A stretch of DNA of 64,000 bases, from contig DIYP01000014.1 in the NCBI GenBank assembly GCA_002427735.1, positions 62,001-126,000 of the forward strand, in the 5' to 3' direction. The translations under genes were made by a program, and so were the position numbers. Shown here in pieces: positions 34,426-42,939 of the stretch (the stretch's first letter is position 1; every line of letters begins with the position of its first letter). Source of the DNA: Flavobacteriales bacterium UBA6051. Its GTDB lineage: Bacteria; Bacteroidota; Bacteroidia; Flavobacteriales_D; Crocinitomicaceae. The notes under the pieces are model-generated. The model did no database searches. It had not been told where the DNA came from and worked only from the letters and a program-made list of their open reading frames with translations.

Positions 34426-35355
34426 CTAAGGAATTTTTTGGCCTCCCCATTCCACAACCGTGAATCCATCTCGATTAATGCGGATCATTTCTTGATTTTC
34501 TATTGGGATGCGAGAATCAATGGTTTTCCACAACATATTAATACGGTAAAGATTATCTGGTTTGGGTTCTATGTCCAACTCTGCATATTTATCACAGTCA
34601 TCATTAAATTCGAAACGGATATAGTTATAATGATTTCTTTGAAGTTGAGGCCCCCAGTAGGTAATGAAATCTGCTTGTTCCTTAGAATTAAGCCCTGCCA
34701 AGGTTAGCTTTTCTTCTAGAAATTCTATTACATTTCTGCCTTCTACAATGAATCCTTCTTTGATATCTGTCTTTTTAGTCATTTTCACCGATTCCCAAAA
34801 AAGGTAGTTATATGTTTTGTCTCCAAAGGTTAGATCACCGTTGGGATTAGCCGTAAAGATCCATTGATCTTTATACAATGGATAGGTAAAAGCCAATTCA
34901 CCTTTCACCTTTAGCTTAACCCTTGTCTCAGTCTCTTTTTCAGGGTAAAAATAGATAACAGGTTTTTCAACTTCTATAGGATATAAGGCATCTTCTAATC
35001 GAACAGAATATTCATCTTTATACTGAGATCGTATCAATAGTTTTCCAGTGCTTACTTCGTAAAAGCGATCAGTATAATAGAACTGAAAACTATGTTCTCC
35101 GGAACTGGTCGTTATCTCTAAAGAATGGTTATCAATAAGTTTTACTTTTTGATTTTCTTCTTGATCAATAGCAAAGATCAATTCGCGATTTGATTCATTG
35201 TCAGGAATATCAAAGTTGAAAATATAAACTGCACTATCCTCAGAAATATGCCTGTCAAACGTTGATTTTTCAAGCATGACAACTGGCATTAGTTCTTTGG
35301 CAAATACGCCAGAAAAGCAAAGTAAGAAAGATAAAAGAATGGAAGAACGTTTCAT
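34426..35355 (-). CDS. Secreted protein, paralogue B of a tandem pair
   Basis: 309 residues from the ATG at 35355 (MKRSSILLSFLLCFSGVFAK, a signal peptide). An upstream in-frame ATG at 35436 would add 27 non-signal residues and is rejected. Same domain as paralogue A: KPVIYFYPEKETETRVKL, LAFTYPLYKDQWIF, PNGDLTFGDKTYNYLFWES, EQADFITYWGPQL, GFTVVEWGGQ. It ends 15 nt before paralogue A, so the two and the small secreted gene form one unit. Function unknown. Confidence 0.72.
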   Translation of the reverse strand: MKRSSILLSFLLCFSGVFAKELMPVVMLEKSTFDRHISEDSAVYIFNFDIPDNESNRELIFAIDQEENQKVKLIDNHSLEITTSSGEHSFQFYYTDRFYEVSTGKLLIRSQYKDEYSVRLEDALYPIEVEKPVIYFYPEKETETRVKLKVKGELAFTYPLYKDQWIFTANPNGDLTFGDKTYNYLFWESVKMTKKTDIKEGFIVEGRNVIEFLEEKLTLAGLNSKEQADFITYWGPQLQRNHYNYIRFEFNDDCDKYAELDIEPKPDNLYRINMLWKTIDSRIPIENQEMIRINRDGFTVVEWGGQKIP

Positions 35356-35502
35356 AAAATATCGAATTATACAGTTAAGTACAATCTTGATACCAGAAAG
35401 TTCATTTTGAAGAGGGAAGTAAATGATTATATGCAATTGTCATTATTGAGGTCAAATGGTATCTTTAACATTTGTATGCAAATACTATATTGAGCTCGGA
35501 AA

Positions 35503-36813
35503 ATGGTAAAAGTTCTGGTTATTACATATTATTGGCCTCCGAGCGGAGGAAGTGGAGTTCAAAGATGGCTTTACTTTTGCAAATATTTATCTGATTTTGG
35601 ATTTGAACCAGTTGTTCTTACAGTTGATCCTGAGAAGGCGTCTTATAAGTATATTGATGAGAATTTATTGGACGAGGTTGCGAGTATTGAGACCTACCGA
35701 ACGAATACTTGGGAGTTACTAAAAACGTACTCGCTCCTCACAACAGGAAATAGAAAAAAAGGAATTCCTCATGGTGATGTGAACAAAAACAAGAAAGGTT
35801 TACTCTATAAAGTTTCCGCATATGTCAGAGGTAATTTTTTTATACCAGACGCTCGAAAAGGATGGAATAAGTTTGCTATAAAGAAGGCTAGAGAAATTAT
35901 AAAGCATAATGATATCCCAGTTGTAATAACAACAGGGCCGCCTCATTCAACGCACTTCATAGGAAATGAACTTAAGAAAGAACTCGATGTTCGCTGGTTA
36001 GCAGATTTTAGAGATCCCTGGACAGATTTATACTACAATAAAGATCTAATGCGGACAAAGAGGTCAAATGCCAAGGACGCTGCAATGGAAATTCAGATCT
36101 TAAAAAATGCTGATACCGTTTTAACTATTGGTGAGAAATTGAAAGAATTATTGCGTTCGAAAGTATCCGGTCCTCATGAGAAGTTTTATCATATTTTCAA
36201 TGGGTATGACGCAAGAAAAATGAGTCCGCTTAAAGCAGAAAGACATAATCATTTTGAAATGACTTTTATAGGTGTTCTATCTCCAAATCAGTCCTATCGT
36301 GCATTACTTGAGTCAATAAAGCTTTTTCTAACTAAGAATGATAGTGCGGATGTGAAATTGTGCTTTGCGGGGAATACTCACAATGAAGTTCAGCGTGCTT
36401 TTGAAGAAGAACTCTCAGGTGTTCCGATGCAGTTTCATGGATATGTTAGCCATGAGAAGTCTCTTCAATTTATGAAGAACTCCCAGTTATTACTTAACTG
36501 CTTAGCAGAAATGGAACATAGCGAGATTCTAATTTCGGGTAAGCAAATGGAGTATTTGGCCACAGGAAATCCCATTTTATGTTTTGGAAATGAAAAAGGC
36601 GAATCTGCCATTTTATTCAAGGACTTCTCAAATGCCGAAATTTTTGAGAAGAATAGAGTGCATGATGCCTATGAATTTATTCAATTGGTTTATGATCGCT
36701 GGAAGCAAGGAACTCCATTTGTCAATGAGATTGACGATGAACGAATTTTGGCCAAAAGCCGCAAGGAAACAACCAGGGAGTTGTCCCAACTTTTAGAAAA
36801 GCTGATCAATTAA
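35503..36813 (+). CDS. Glycosyltransferase (GT4-like)
   Basis: 436 residues. N-terminal Rossmann half with TYYWPPSGGSGVQRWLYF, the glycine-rich start used for donor-sugar/acceptor binding in the GT-B fold, and TTGPPHSTHF; C-terminal half with FIGVLSPNQSY, FHGYVSHEKS and an E-rich segment ISGKQMEYLATGNPIL. Probably makes cell-surface polysaccharide. No other sugar-biosynthesis genes lie nearby, so the product is unknown. It converges with alaS with only three bases between the stop codons. Confidence 0.8.
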   Translation: MVKVLVITYYWPPSGGSGVQRWLYFCKYLSDFGFEPVVLTVDPEKASYKYIDENLLDEVASIETYRTNTWELLKTYSLLTTGNRKKGIPHGDVNKNKKGLLYKVSAYVRGNFFIPDARKGWNKFAIKKAREIIKHNDIPVVITTGPPHSTHFIGNELKKELDVRWLADFRDPWTDLYYNKDLMRTKRSNAKDAAMEIQILKNADTVLTIGEKLKELLRSKVSGPHEKFYHIFNGYDARKMSPLKAERHNHFEMTFIGVLSPNQSYRALLESIKLFLTKNDSADVKLCFAGNTHNEVQRAFEEELSGVPMQFHGYVSHEKSLQFMKNSQLLLNCLAEMEHSEILISGKQMEYLATGNPILCFGNEKGESAILFKDFSNAEIFEKNRVHDAYEFIQLVYDRWKQGTPFVNEIDDERILAKSRKETTRELSQLLEKLIN

Positions 36814-36816
36814 ACG

Positions 36817-39429
36817 TTACAATTTTTCCAGCACCGCATCTATTGCTTGTTGCAGTCCATCTGGATTCTTACCTCCTGCTTTTGCAAAAAACGGCTGACC
36901 ACCGCCACCACCTTTAATATGACTGGATACTTCTCGAATAATATTTCCAGCGTGGAAGTCATGATCCTTAACGACGTTATCCGAAGCGATAATACTTAAA
37001 GAGCACTTGCCATCAATTTTGCCACCGAGTATTCCCACAAAATTCTGGATTTCTCCTTTCAATTGAAATAGAATATCTTGAATTGACGACCCATCTAGCT
37101 CAACAATTTCAGCCAGCACGTTCAGACCATTTCGCTCAGTAATGGATTTTTTCAAATCACCCTTTACTGCTTTGGCTTTAGCTTTCTGAAAGGATTCAAT
37201 CTCCTTAGAAAGAGAGGTGTTCTTTGCAATTAAGCCTTTCACTGCCTTCAAAAGATCCTTAGGGTTCTTCAATTCTCCGGCAACAGCATCGAGCTTAGCT
37301 GCTTTATCCTTGTAAAATTGTTCTGCCTTTTCAGAGGTTATCGCTTCGATTCTGCGAATTCCTGCAGCTACGGCCGTCTCCGTTGTAATTCTGAACAAAC
37401 CGATTTCACCAGTTGCTTGAACATGTGTTCCTCCACATAATTCTACAGAGTCGCCGAACTTAATGACTCTGACAGTATCACCGTATTTCTCACCAAACAA
37501 CGCCATAGCTCCCATTTCTTGAGCTATTTCCATGGGCGTATTGCGCTTTTCTTCCAGGGGGATATTTGCACGAATGTTTGCCGAAACCATGTCTTGAATT
37601 TGCTGCAACTCTTCGTCTGTGACCTTAGAGAAATGCGAAAAATCGAAGCGCAAATAGTCGGCATTTACAAGCGATCCTTTTTGCTCAACATGATCACCAA
37701 GTACAGTCCGAAGTGCATGGTGCAAAAGGTGTGTCGCTGAATGATTATTGGCCGAAGCGTGACGTTTAGAGGAACTTACAACAGCATTAAACGTTGCGTT
37801 CAGATCTTTCGGGAGTTCTTTCATTAAGTGAATGATGAGATTGTTCTCCTTCTTCGTGTCAAAAACGGAAGTTTTGATCCCTTCATCTTCAATATATCCC
37901 GTATCGCCAACCTGACCACCACCTTCCGGGTAAAAAGGAGTAAGGTTGAAGACCACTTGATAGAATTCCTTTTGTTTTTGAGATACCTTACGATATTTTA
38001 CAATTTTGACATGTGTATGCAAAAGGTCGTACCCTACGAATTCTTCTACATTATCTTCACGTATTACAATCCAATCTTCCGTCTCAATTGCCGTAGCCGC
38101 TCGTGATCTGGTTTTCTGCTTTTCCAGTTCTTCCTTAAATCCTTTTTCGTCAATCGATAGATTGTTTTCGCGTGCTATGAGTGAAGTGAGGTCATCCGGA
38201 AATCCATAAGTGTCATAAAGCTCAAATACAATGCAGCCATCTATGGATGAATCATCATTCTTCTTTGCGTTATCAATTACTGATTCAATGCGTCGAATTC
38301 CTTGTTCAAGTGTTCTGAAAAAGCTCAATTCTTCTTCGCGAATTACTTTTTGGATAAGTTCTTTTTGTTGAATGAGTTCCACAAAAGGATCCCCCATAAT
38401 ATCCGATAAAACACTGGATAAATCTGCAAGAAATGGTTCTTTTAAATTGAGTGTTTGATAGCCATAACGAACGGCACGACGAAGAATACGACGTATTACA
38501 TAACCTGCTCCCGTGTTCGATGGTAACTGCCCGTCAGCAATAGAAAAGGAAATGGCCCGAACATGGTCCGCAATGACGCGCAATGCGATGTCCGTTTCTT
38601 CTTTGTTTCCGTATTTAATTCCTGAAACTTTTTCCATGTGCTCGATTAGCGTTTGGAAAAGGTCAGTATCATAATTGGATTGTTTTCCTTGCAATGCCAT
38701 TGCTAGTCGCTCAAGTCCCATCCCAGTATCCACATGTGTTTCGGGAAGTGGTTCCAATTCACGATTGGCCTTTCGGTTGAACTGCATGAATACATTGTTC
38801 CAAATTTCAATAACCTGCGGATGATCTTCGTTCACAAGCGACTTTCCATCGATTTTTGAACGCTCCTCATCAGAGCGGAGATCCATATGAATCTCTGTAC
38901 AAGGCCCACAAGGTCCAATATCTCCCATTTCCCAGAAATTATCCTTTTTTGAGGCAAGAATAATTCGATCTTCAGGAATGTACTTTTTCCAAATATCCAC
39001 GCTTTCTTGATCTCTAGGCACACCATCTTCTTCATCGCCTTCAAATACTGTCACGTACATGCGATCCGCAGGAAGTTTATACACCTCGGTCAACAATTCC
39101 CAAGACCATTGGATTGTTTCTTCTTTAAAGTAATCTCCGAAAGACCAGTTACCTAGCATTTCGAACATTGTGTGATGATAGGTATCTACACCGACTTCTT
39201 CCAAGTCATTATGTTTCCCTGATACGCGCAAGCATTTCTGAGTGTTCGCAACACGACGCTCTTTCGGGACGCTATTTCCGAGGAAGTAATCTTTAAACTG
39301 ATTCATTCCCGCATTAATAAACATTAACGTGGGGTCGTTTTTTACAACCATTGGTGCGCTTGCAACAATTTTGTGGTCTTTTGATTCGAAGTAATCGAAA
39401 AACGCTTGACGAATTTCAGAAAGTGTCAT
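36817..39429 (-). CDS. alaS: Alanyl-tRNA synthetase
   Basis: 870 residues, full length. The class II catalytic domain begins SEIRQAFFDYFESKDH and contains FINAGMNQFKDYFLG; the editing domain carries NNHSATHLLHHALR (HxxxH) and the zinc Cys/His motif LCGGTHVQATG; the C-Ala domain ends KGGGGGQPFFAKAGG. It charges tRNA-Ala and clears Ser- and Gly-tRNA-Ala. Separated by 46 nt from the mscS gene upstream on the same strand. Confidence 0.96.
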   Translation of the reverse strand: MTLSEIRQAFFDYFESKDHKIVASAPMVVKNDPTLMFINAGMNQFKDYFLGNSVPKERRVANTQKCLRVSGKHNDLEEVGVDTYHHTMFEMLGNWSFGDYFKEETIQWSWELLTEVYKLPADRMYVTVFEGDEEDGVPRDQESVDIWKKYIPEDRIILASKKDNFWEMGDIGPCGPCTEIHMDLRSDEERSKIDGKSLVNEDHPQVIEIWNNVFMQFNRKANRELEPLPETHVDTGMGLERLAMALQGKQSNYDTDLFQTLIEHMEKVSGIKYGNKEETDIALRVIADHVRAISFSIADGQLPSNTGAGYVIRRILRRAVRYGYQTLNLKEPFLADLSSVLSDIMGDPFVELIQQKELIQKVIREEELSFFRTLEQGIRRIESVIDNAKKNDDSSIDGCIVFELYDTYGFPDDLTSLIARENNLSIDEKGFKEELEKQKTRSRAATAIETEDWIVIREDNVEEFVGYDLLHTHVKIVKYRKVSQKQKEFYQVVFNLTPFYPEGGGQVGDTGYIEDEGIKTSVFDTKKENNLIIHLMKELPKDLNATFNAVVSSSKRHASANNHSATHLLHHALRTVLGDHVEQKGSLVNADYLRFDFSHFSKVTDEELQQIQDMVSANIRANIPLEEKRNTPMEIAQEMGAMALFGEKYGDTVRVIKFGDSVELCGGTHVQATGEIGLFRITTETAVAAGIRRIEAITSEKAEQFYKDKAAKLDAVAGELKNPKDLLKAVKGLIAKNTSLSKEIESFQKAKAKAVKGDLKKSITERNGLNVLAEIVELDGSSIQDILFQLKGEIQNFVGILGGKIDGKCSLSIIASDNVVKDHDFHAGNIIREVSSHIKGGGGGQPFFAKAGGKNPDGLQQAIDAVLEKL

Positions 39430-39475
39430 TTTCTTAATTGATGTAATGTGTTTCTAGTTGTCTATTCAGACAGTA

Positions 39476-40621
39476 TTATTGAACCTCTTTTTTATAAACC
39501 ATTTGCGTTGGATAGGCAAATTCTAGTCCCGCAGCATTGAATCGCTTTAAAATTTCAAGGTTAATTTCAGATTGCGCTGAAAAAATATTCTCAGTTTCTG
39601 TAATAAAGTAAATCACCTGAATTCCCATGGCAAAATCCCCCCACGAGTTAAATGAAATAAGCACATCATCCTCGACAAGCGGGTTGCCAACGATAATATC
39701 TTTAAGAATATTCATTGCTTCCTCCATTTGGTCCGGAGTTGTATCATAGGTCAAGCCCAATGTAATGTTTACTTTTCTTGTTGGTTCAAGCGAAACATTT
39801 TCCACAGCATGATCAGCAAATTGTCCATTTGGAATCGTAATTACACGTCCTTCAAGTGTACGCATTCGCGTACTTCTTACGCCAATTTCTTCGACAAAAC
39901 CGTCCATGCCATTTACCTTGATTCGCTCTTTAATTTTGAAAGGCTTATCTATAAAGACCATTATTCCGCCAAAAACATTCTTCACTGTATCCTGGGCGGC
40001 CAATGCGAGAGCAAGACCTCCAATTCCCAGACCGGCAATAAGTGCAGCAACATCAAATCCGGAATTGCTAAGTGCAATGATAATTCCCAATGTCCAAAGA
40101 ACGGCTTTAACTGTCTTTCGCAGAACCGGAAGTAGTTGATCATCCAAATCACTGTCAGACTTTTCGACAATAGGCACAATGTATTCCTCAATTAATGAAT
40201 CAATTACTCTGACAACGAGCCAGGTAATATTCAGAATGAAGATGATCATGAAAATATTGGCAAAGAAGCTGTCAACATTATCTGTAAAATGCAGTCGCTG
40301 AAAACCCCAGTAAAAGCCAAGAATTACAATTCCGTACACGACTGGTTCTTCCAGTTTATCGACAAGAATATCATCAAGCCCGGTTTTGGTTTTCGCCGCT
40401 AATGTTTTAACAAACCTTCCAATTGCCCAGTAAAGTAATTTCCCTAAGAAAATTGCCCCGACAAGAATAATAACAGAAACAATAACACTTAAAATTGTAT
40501 TCTGTCCCCACTGGTAATAAAACCAATCAGGCGCCCAGTCTTTATCTTCGAACCACCTGGAAATAATATCCAGTTTATCCTCTTGTTGTGTGATATTAAT
40601 AAATGCTGAAAACAGATTCAT
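39476..40621 (-). CDS. MscS-family mechanosensitive channel
   Basis: 381 residues. Three or more membrane segments in the N-terminal half (VIVSVIILVGAIFLGKLLYW, VYGIVILGFYWGF), then the pore helix region DVAALIAGLGIGGLALALAAQ, which is the TM3 signature, and the cytoplasmic beta domain (FGGIMVFIDKPFKI, GFVEEIGVRSTRMRTLEGR, ITIPNGQF). It opens under membrane tension to release solutes during osmotic downshift. The C-terminus is the usual short tail. Confidence 0.92.
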   Translation of the reverse strand: MNLFSAFINITQQEDKLDIISRWFEDKDWAPDWFYYQWGQNTILSVIVSVIILVGAIFLGKLLYWAIGRFVKTLAAKTKTGLDDILVDKLEEPVVYGIVILGFYWGFQRLHFTDNVDSFFANIFMIIFILNITWLVVRVIDSLIEEYIVPIVEKSDSDLDDQLLPVLRKTVKAVLWTLGIIIALSNSGFDVAALIAGLGIGGLALALAAQDTVKNVFGGIMVFIDKPFKIKERIKVNGMDGFVEEIGVRSTRMRTLEGRVITIPNGQFADHAVENVSLEPTRKVNITLGLTYDTTPDQMEEAMNILKDIIVGNPLVEDDVLISFNSWGDFAMGIQVIYFITETENIFSAQSEINLEILKRFNAAGLEFAYPTQMVYKKEVQ

Positions 40622-40768
40622 AATGCTACAGTTTGTAATTCGAGCACGAAGATAAGGGTATTGTTCCTAGTTTTATGAATTGCATGCTTTCAATTCGTGA
40701 AAATAGTAGAATTCTTTGTACGTTTAAACTACTTAATTCTATGACCTTTTATCCTACTCAACCAGCAT

Positions 40769-41650
40769 ATGAAAAAGATTTTTGTTTTGGCTTTGGCCGT
40801 TTTAGCGTTCAATGTTTCATTTTCTCAGTTAATTTATTCTGAACAACCTGATGCCGTTAGTGGGAAGGATGCTTGGATTTTTTCTTTGATCCCTTCAAAT
40901 AATTATGGTGATCATGCTGATATTGATGCCGCCGCATGGACAAGTGGAGGCAATCCTTATGTTTTAAGGAGTTTGTTTGAATTTGATTTGTCATCAATTC
41001 CTTCAGGGGCTGTTGTAAATAATGCTACGTTGTCGTTATATCATAATCCAACGTCTAATAACGCCGGACATTCAACACTTGATGGATCAAATGCAAGTTA
41101 CTTAAGAAGAGTAGTTGACGATTGGGACGAGTATTCGGTGAATTGGCAGAATCAACCATCGACTACAACATCTAATCAGGTTAGTCTACCTGCAACAATT
41201 AGTCAAAATGAGGATTTCGATAATATTGATGTGACCCAACTAGTTCAGGATATGATTGATAATCCTTCGTCCAGCTTTGGTTTTATGATTCAGCTGCAAA
41301 CAGAAGTGCTTTACAGAAGTGTGATTTTTGCCTCAAGTGACAATGCAGATCCTACTAAAAGACCAAAACTTGTGATTAATTATACTGATGTTACTTCTGT
41401 TGAATTATTAGAGGGCAATGAGTTAATTAAGGTTTATCCAAATCCGGCAAATGGTGAATTGATCCATTTTGATTTCGAAGAAGTGATTGAGAAAGCAAGT
41501 ATGTTGGATATGCTTGGAAGAGAATTGGCTATCAAAATTGATTTAAACGAGCATATCATTGATATTTCTTCACTATCCAATGGAGAGTATTTTCTTCAAT
41601 TAAAGACATCTTCTGGAGTTTATTCGAAGAAAGTTGTGGTTTCTCACTAA
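40769..41650 (+). CDS. DNRLRE-domain protein with T9SS sorting domain
   Basis: 293 residues. Signal peptide MKKIFVLALAVLAFNVSFSQ. Residues about 20-210 form a DNRLRE (CBM96-like) beta-sandwich: DAWIFS, RSLFEFDLSSIPSGAVVNNA, WDEYSVNWQNQP, IDVTQLVQDM, FASSDN and KRPKLVINYT. The C-terminal ~75 residues are a T9SS sorting domain (VYPNPANGE ... LSNGEYFLQLK ... KKVVVSH). It is therefore exported and likely surface-attached; binding of a carbohydrate is possible but not shown. Confidence 0.8.
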   Translation: MKKIFVLALAVLAFNVSFSQLIYSEQPDAVSGKDAWIFSLIPSNNYGDHADIDAAAWTSGGNPYVLRSLFEFDLSSIPSGAVVNNATLSLYHNPTSNNAGHSTLDGSNASYLRRVVDDWDEYSVNWQNQPSTTTSNQVSLPATISQNEDFDNIDVTQLVQDMIDNPSSSFGFMIQLQTEVLYRSVIFASSDNADPTKRPKLVINYTDVTSVELLEGNELIKVYPNPANGELIHFDFEEVIEKASMLDMLGRELAIKIDLNEHIIDISSLSNGEYFLQLKTSSGVYSKKVVVSH

Positions 41651-41717
41651 TCTTCTTTTGTTCGAGCGTCTATAGCATATTTAGCGATTCTTAACACTGT
41701 CAGGAGCGAATTCTGGT

Positions 41718-41725
41718 TACTTTTG
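41718..41725 (+). promoter_or_regulatory. -7 promoter element abutting the M23 peptidase gene
   Basis: TACTTTTG matches TAnnTTTG exactly and ends 4 nt before the ATG at 41730. If used, transcription would start at or next to the start codon, giving a leaderless mRNA. Confidence 0.45.
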
Positions 41726-41729
41726 TATT

Positions 41730-42701
41730 ATGGCTAAGCAGCAGTATAAGTACAACCCTGACACCCTTTCATATGAAGAGGTTAAAATAGGGCCATGGAA
41801 AAGAGTATTGCGCATCATGCTATGGATGGCTCCAAGTATTATTTTTGGCTTGGTATTGGCGTTTTTCTTCACGCGCCGAATTGATTCACCCAAGGAAAGA
41901 GAGTTGCTGTCAGAGCTGCAAAAGAATCGAAAGGAAGTAGAGCGGTTGATGGAAGACGTTAAGTTGTATAATGAGGTATTAGATGATATTCAAGGTCGAG
42001 ATGAAGACCTTTATCGTGTAGCCCTTTCTGCGGAAGAATTTCCAGAAGAATTAAGACAAATGGGAACTGGAGGGAGTGATAAGTACGATTATCTTGCAGG
42101 AATGACGAATGGTGAGCTTTTAAAGCAAGCTTCAGAAGAAATGGATCGATTGCAGCGTCGATTAAATGCACAGAGTATTTCCTTTCGCGAATTGTTGGAA
42201 CTGGCAAAAGATAAAGAGAAGATGTTGGCATGTATTCCTGCCATTCAACCTGTGCGAAATAGTGAATTGAAACGAAGAATATCTGGCTTCGGGTGGCGTA
42301 TTGATCCGATTTATAAGACACGACAAATGCATACTGGGATGGATTTCACGGCAGATAAGGGGACTGAAGTTTATGCTACTGGAGATGGTGTCGTCGAAGT
42401 GGTAGAAAGTAAGCGTTGGGGATACGGAAAGAATATTGTCATTAATCACGGCTATGGGTACAAAACGCTTTACGCCCATCTAAGTGCCTTTGAAGTTAGG
42501 CAGGGTCAAAAAGTAAAAAGGGGAGAGCTCATCGGCCGAATTGGTTCTACAGGAAAGTCCACCGGTCCGCACTTGCACTATGAAGTTATTAAGAATGGTA
42601 CGAAAGTAAATCCTATTGGGTACTATCACTCTGATCTGACGCCCGAACAATATGAACAGCTGCTTGAGATGAGTGAAAACTCTCATAAAGCAATGGATTA
42701 G
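41730..42701 (+). CDS. M23-family peptidoglycan endopeptidase
   Basis: 323 residues. A membrane anchor near residues 27-47 (LRIMLWMAPSIIFGLVLAFFF), a coiled-coil stalk (residues about 52-85 and 125-150), then the LytM/M23 domain: SGFGWRIDPIYKTRQMHTGMDF with the zinc His and Asp, VINHGYGYKTLYAHL, and STGPHLHYEV with the remaining His ligands. It cuts peptide cross-links in peptidoglycan, or in other cases works as an activator. The start MAKQQYKYNPDTLSYE is typical of the Bacteroidota family, supporting the ATG at 41730. Confidence 0.9.
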   Translation: MAKQQYKYNPDTLSYEEVKIGPWKRVLRIMLWMAPSIIFGLVLAFFFTRRIDSPKERELLSELQKNRKEVERLMEDVKLYNEVLDDIQGRDEDLYRVALSAEEFPEELRQMGTGGSDKYDYLAGMTNGELLKQASEEMDRLQRRLNAQSISFRELLELAKDKEKMLACIPAIQPVRNSELKRRISGFGWRIDPIYKTRQMHTGMDFTADKGTEVYATGDGVVEVVESKRWGYGKNIVINHGYGYKTLYAHLSAFEVRQGQKVKRGELIGRIGSTGKSTGPHLHYEVIKNGTKVNPIGYYHSDLTPEQYEQLLEMSENSHKAMD

Positions 42702-42844
42702 TATTCATTTATATTTTGATGCAATACACTTGAATTGCTTCCGCTTAGTTGCATCTATCAGCCATTTATGCCATTGAACAATGTATTATCCTGACATTCT
42801 GACTGTCAAATCGACATTTATTTTCTTGTTTTTAGCTATGTAAA

Positions 42845-42890
42845 TGACAAAAATGTCAGAAAAACTGGCAAAAAATGACATGGCATAATC
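42845..42890 (+). promoter_or_regulatory. Inverted repeat upstream of dnaK
   Basis: TGACA-AAAA-TGTCA (42845-42858) is a perfect 5-bp repeat about 80 nt before the dnaK ATG, followed by CTGGCA and TGACATGGCATAATC. A related but imperfect repeat precedes grpE. The role as a heat-shock operator is inferred. Confidence 0.4.
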
Positions 42891-42939
42891 ATTGACAAAG
42901 GAGAGGCAGTTCAAAACTGAAAAAATAGAAAGAACGGTT

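Noticed and set aside
39728..40135. 135-codon plus-strand frame over the MscS gene
   Set aside because: Shadow of a conserved coding region; cysteine- and serine-rich translation without family resemblance.
42861..42890. Sigma54-type (-24/-12) promoter before dnaK
   Set aside because: A TGGC is present but the GG-N10-GC spacing is not met (CA instead of GC at the second position).
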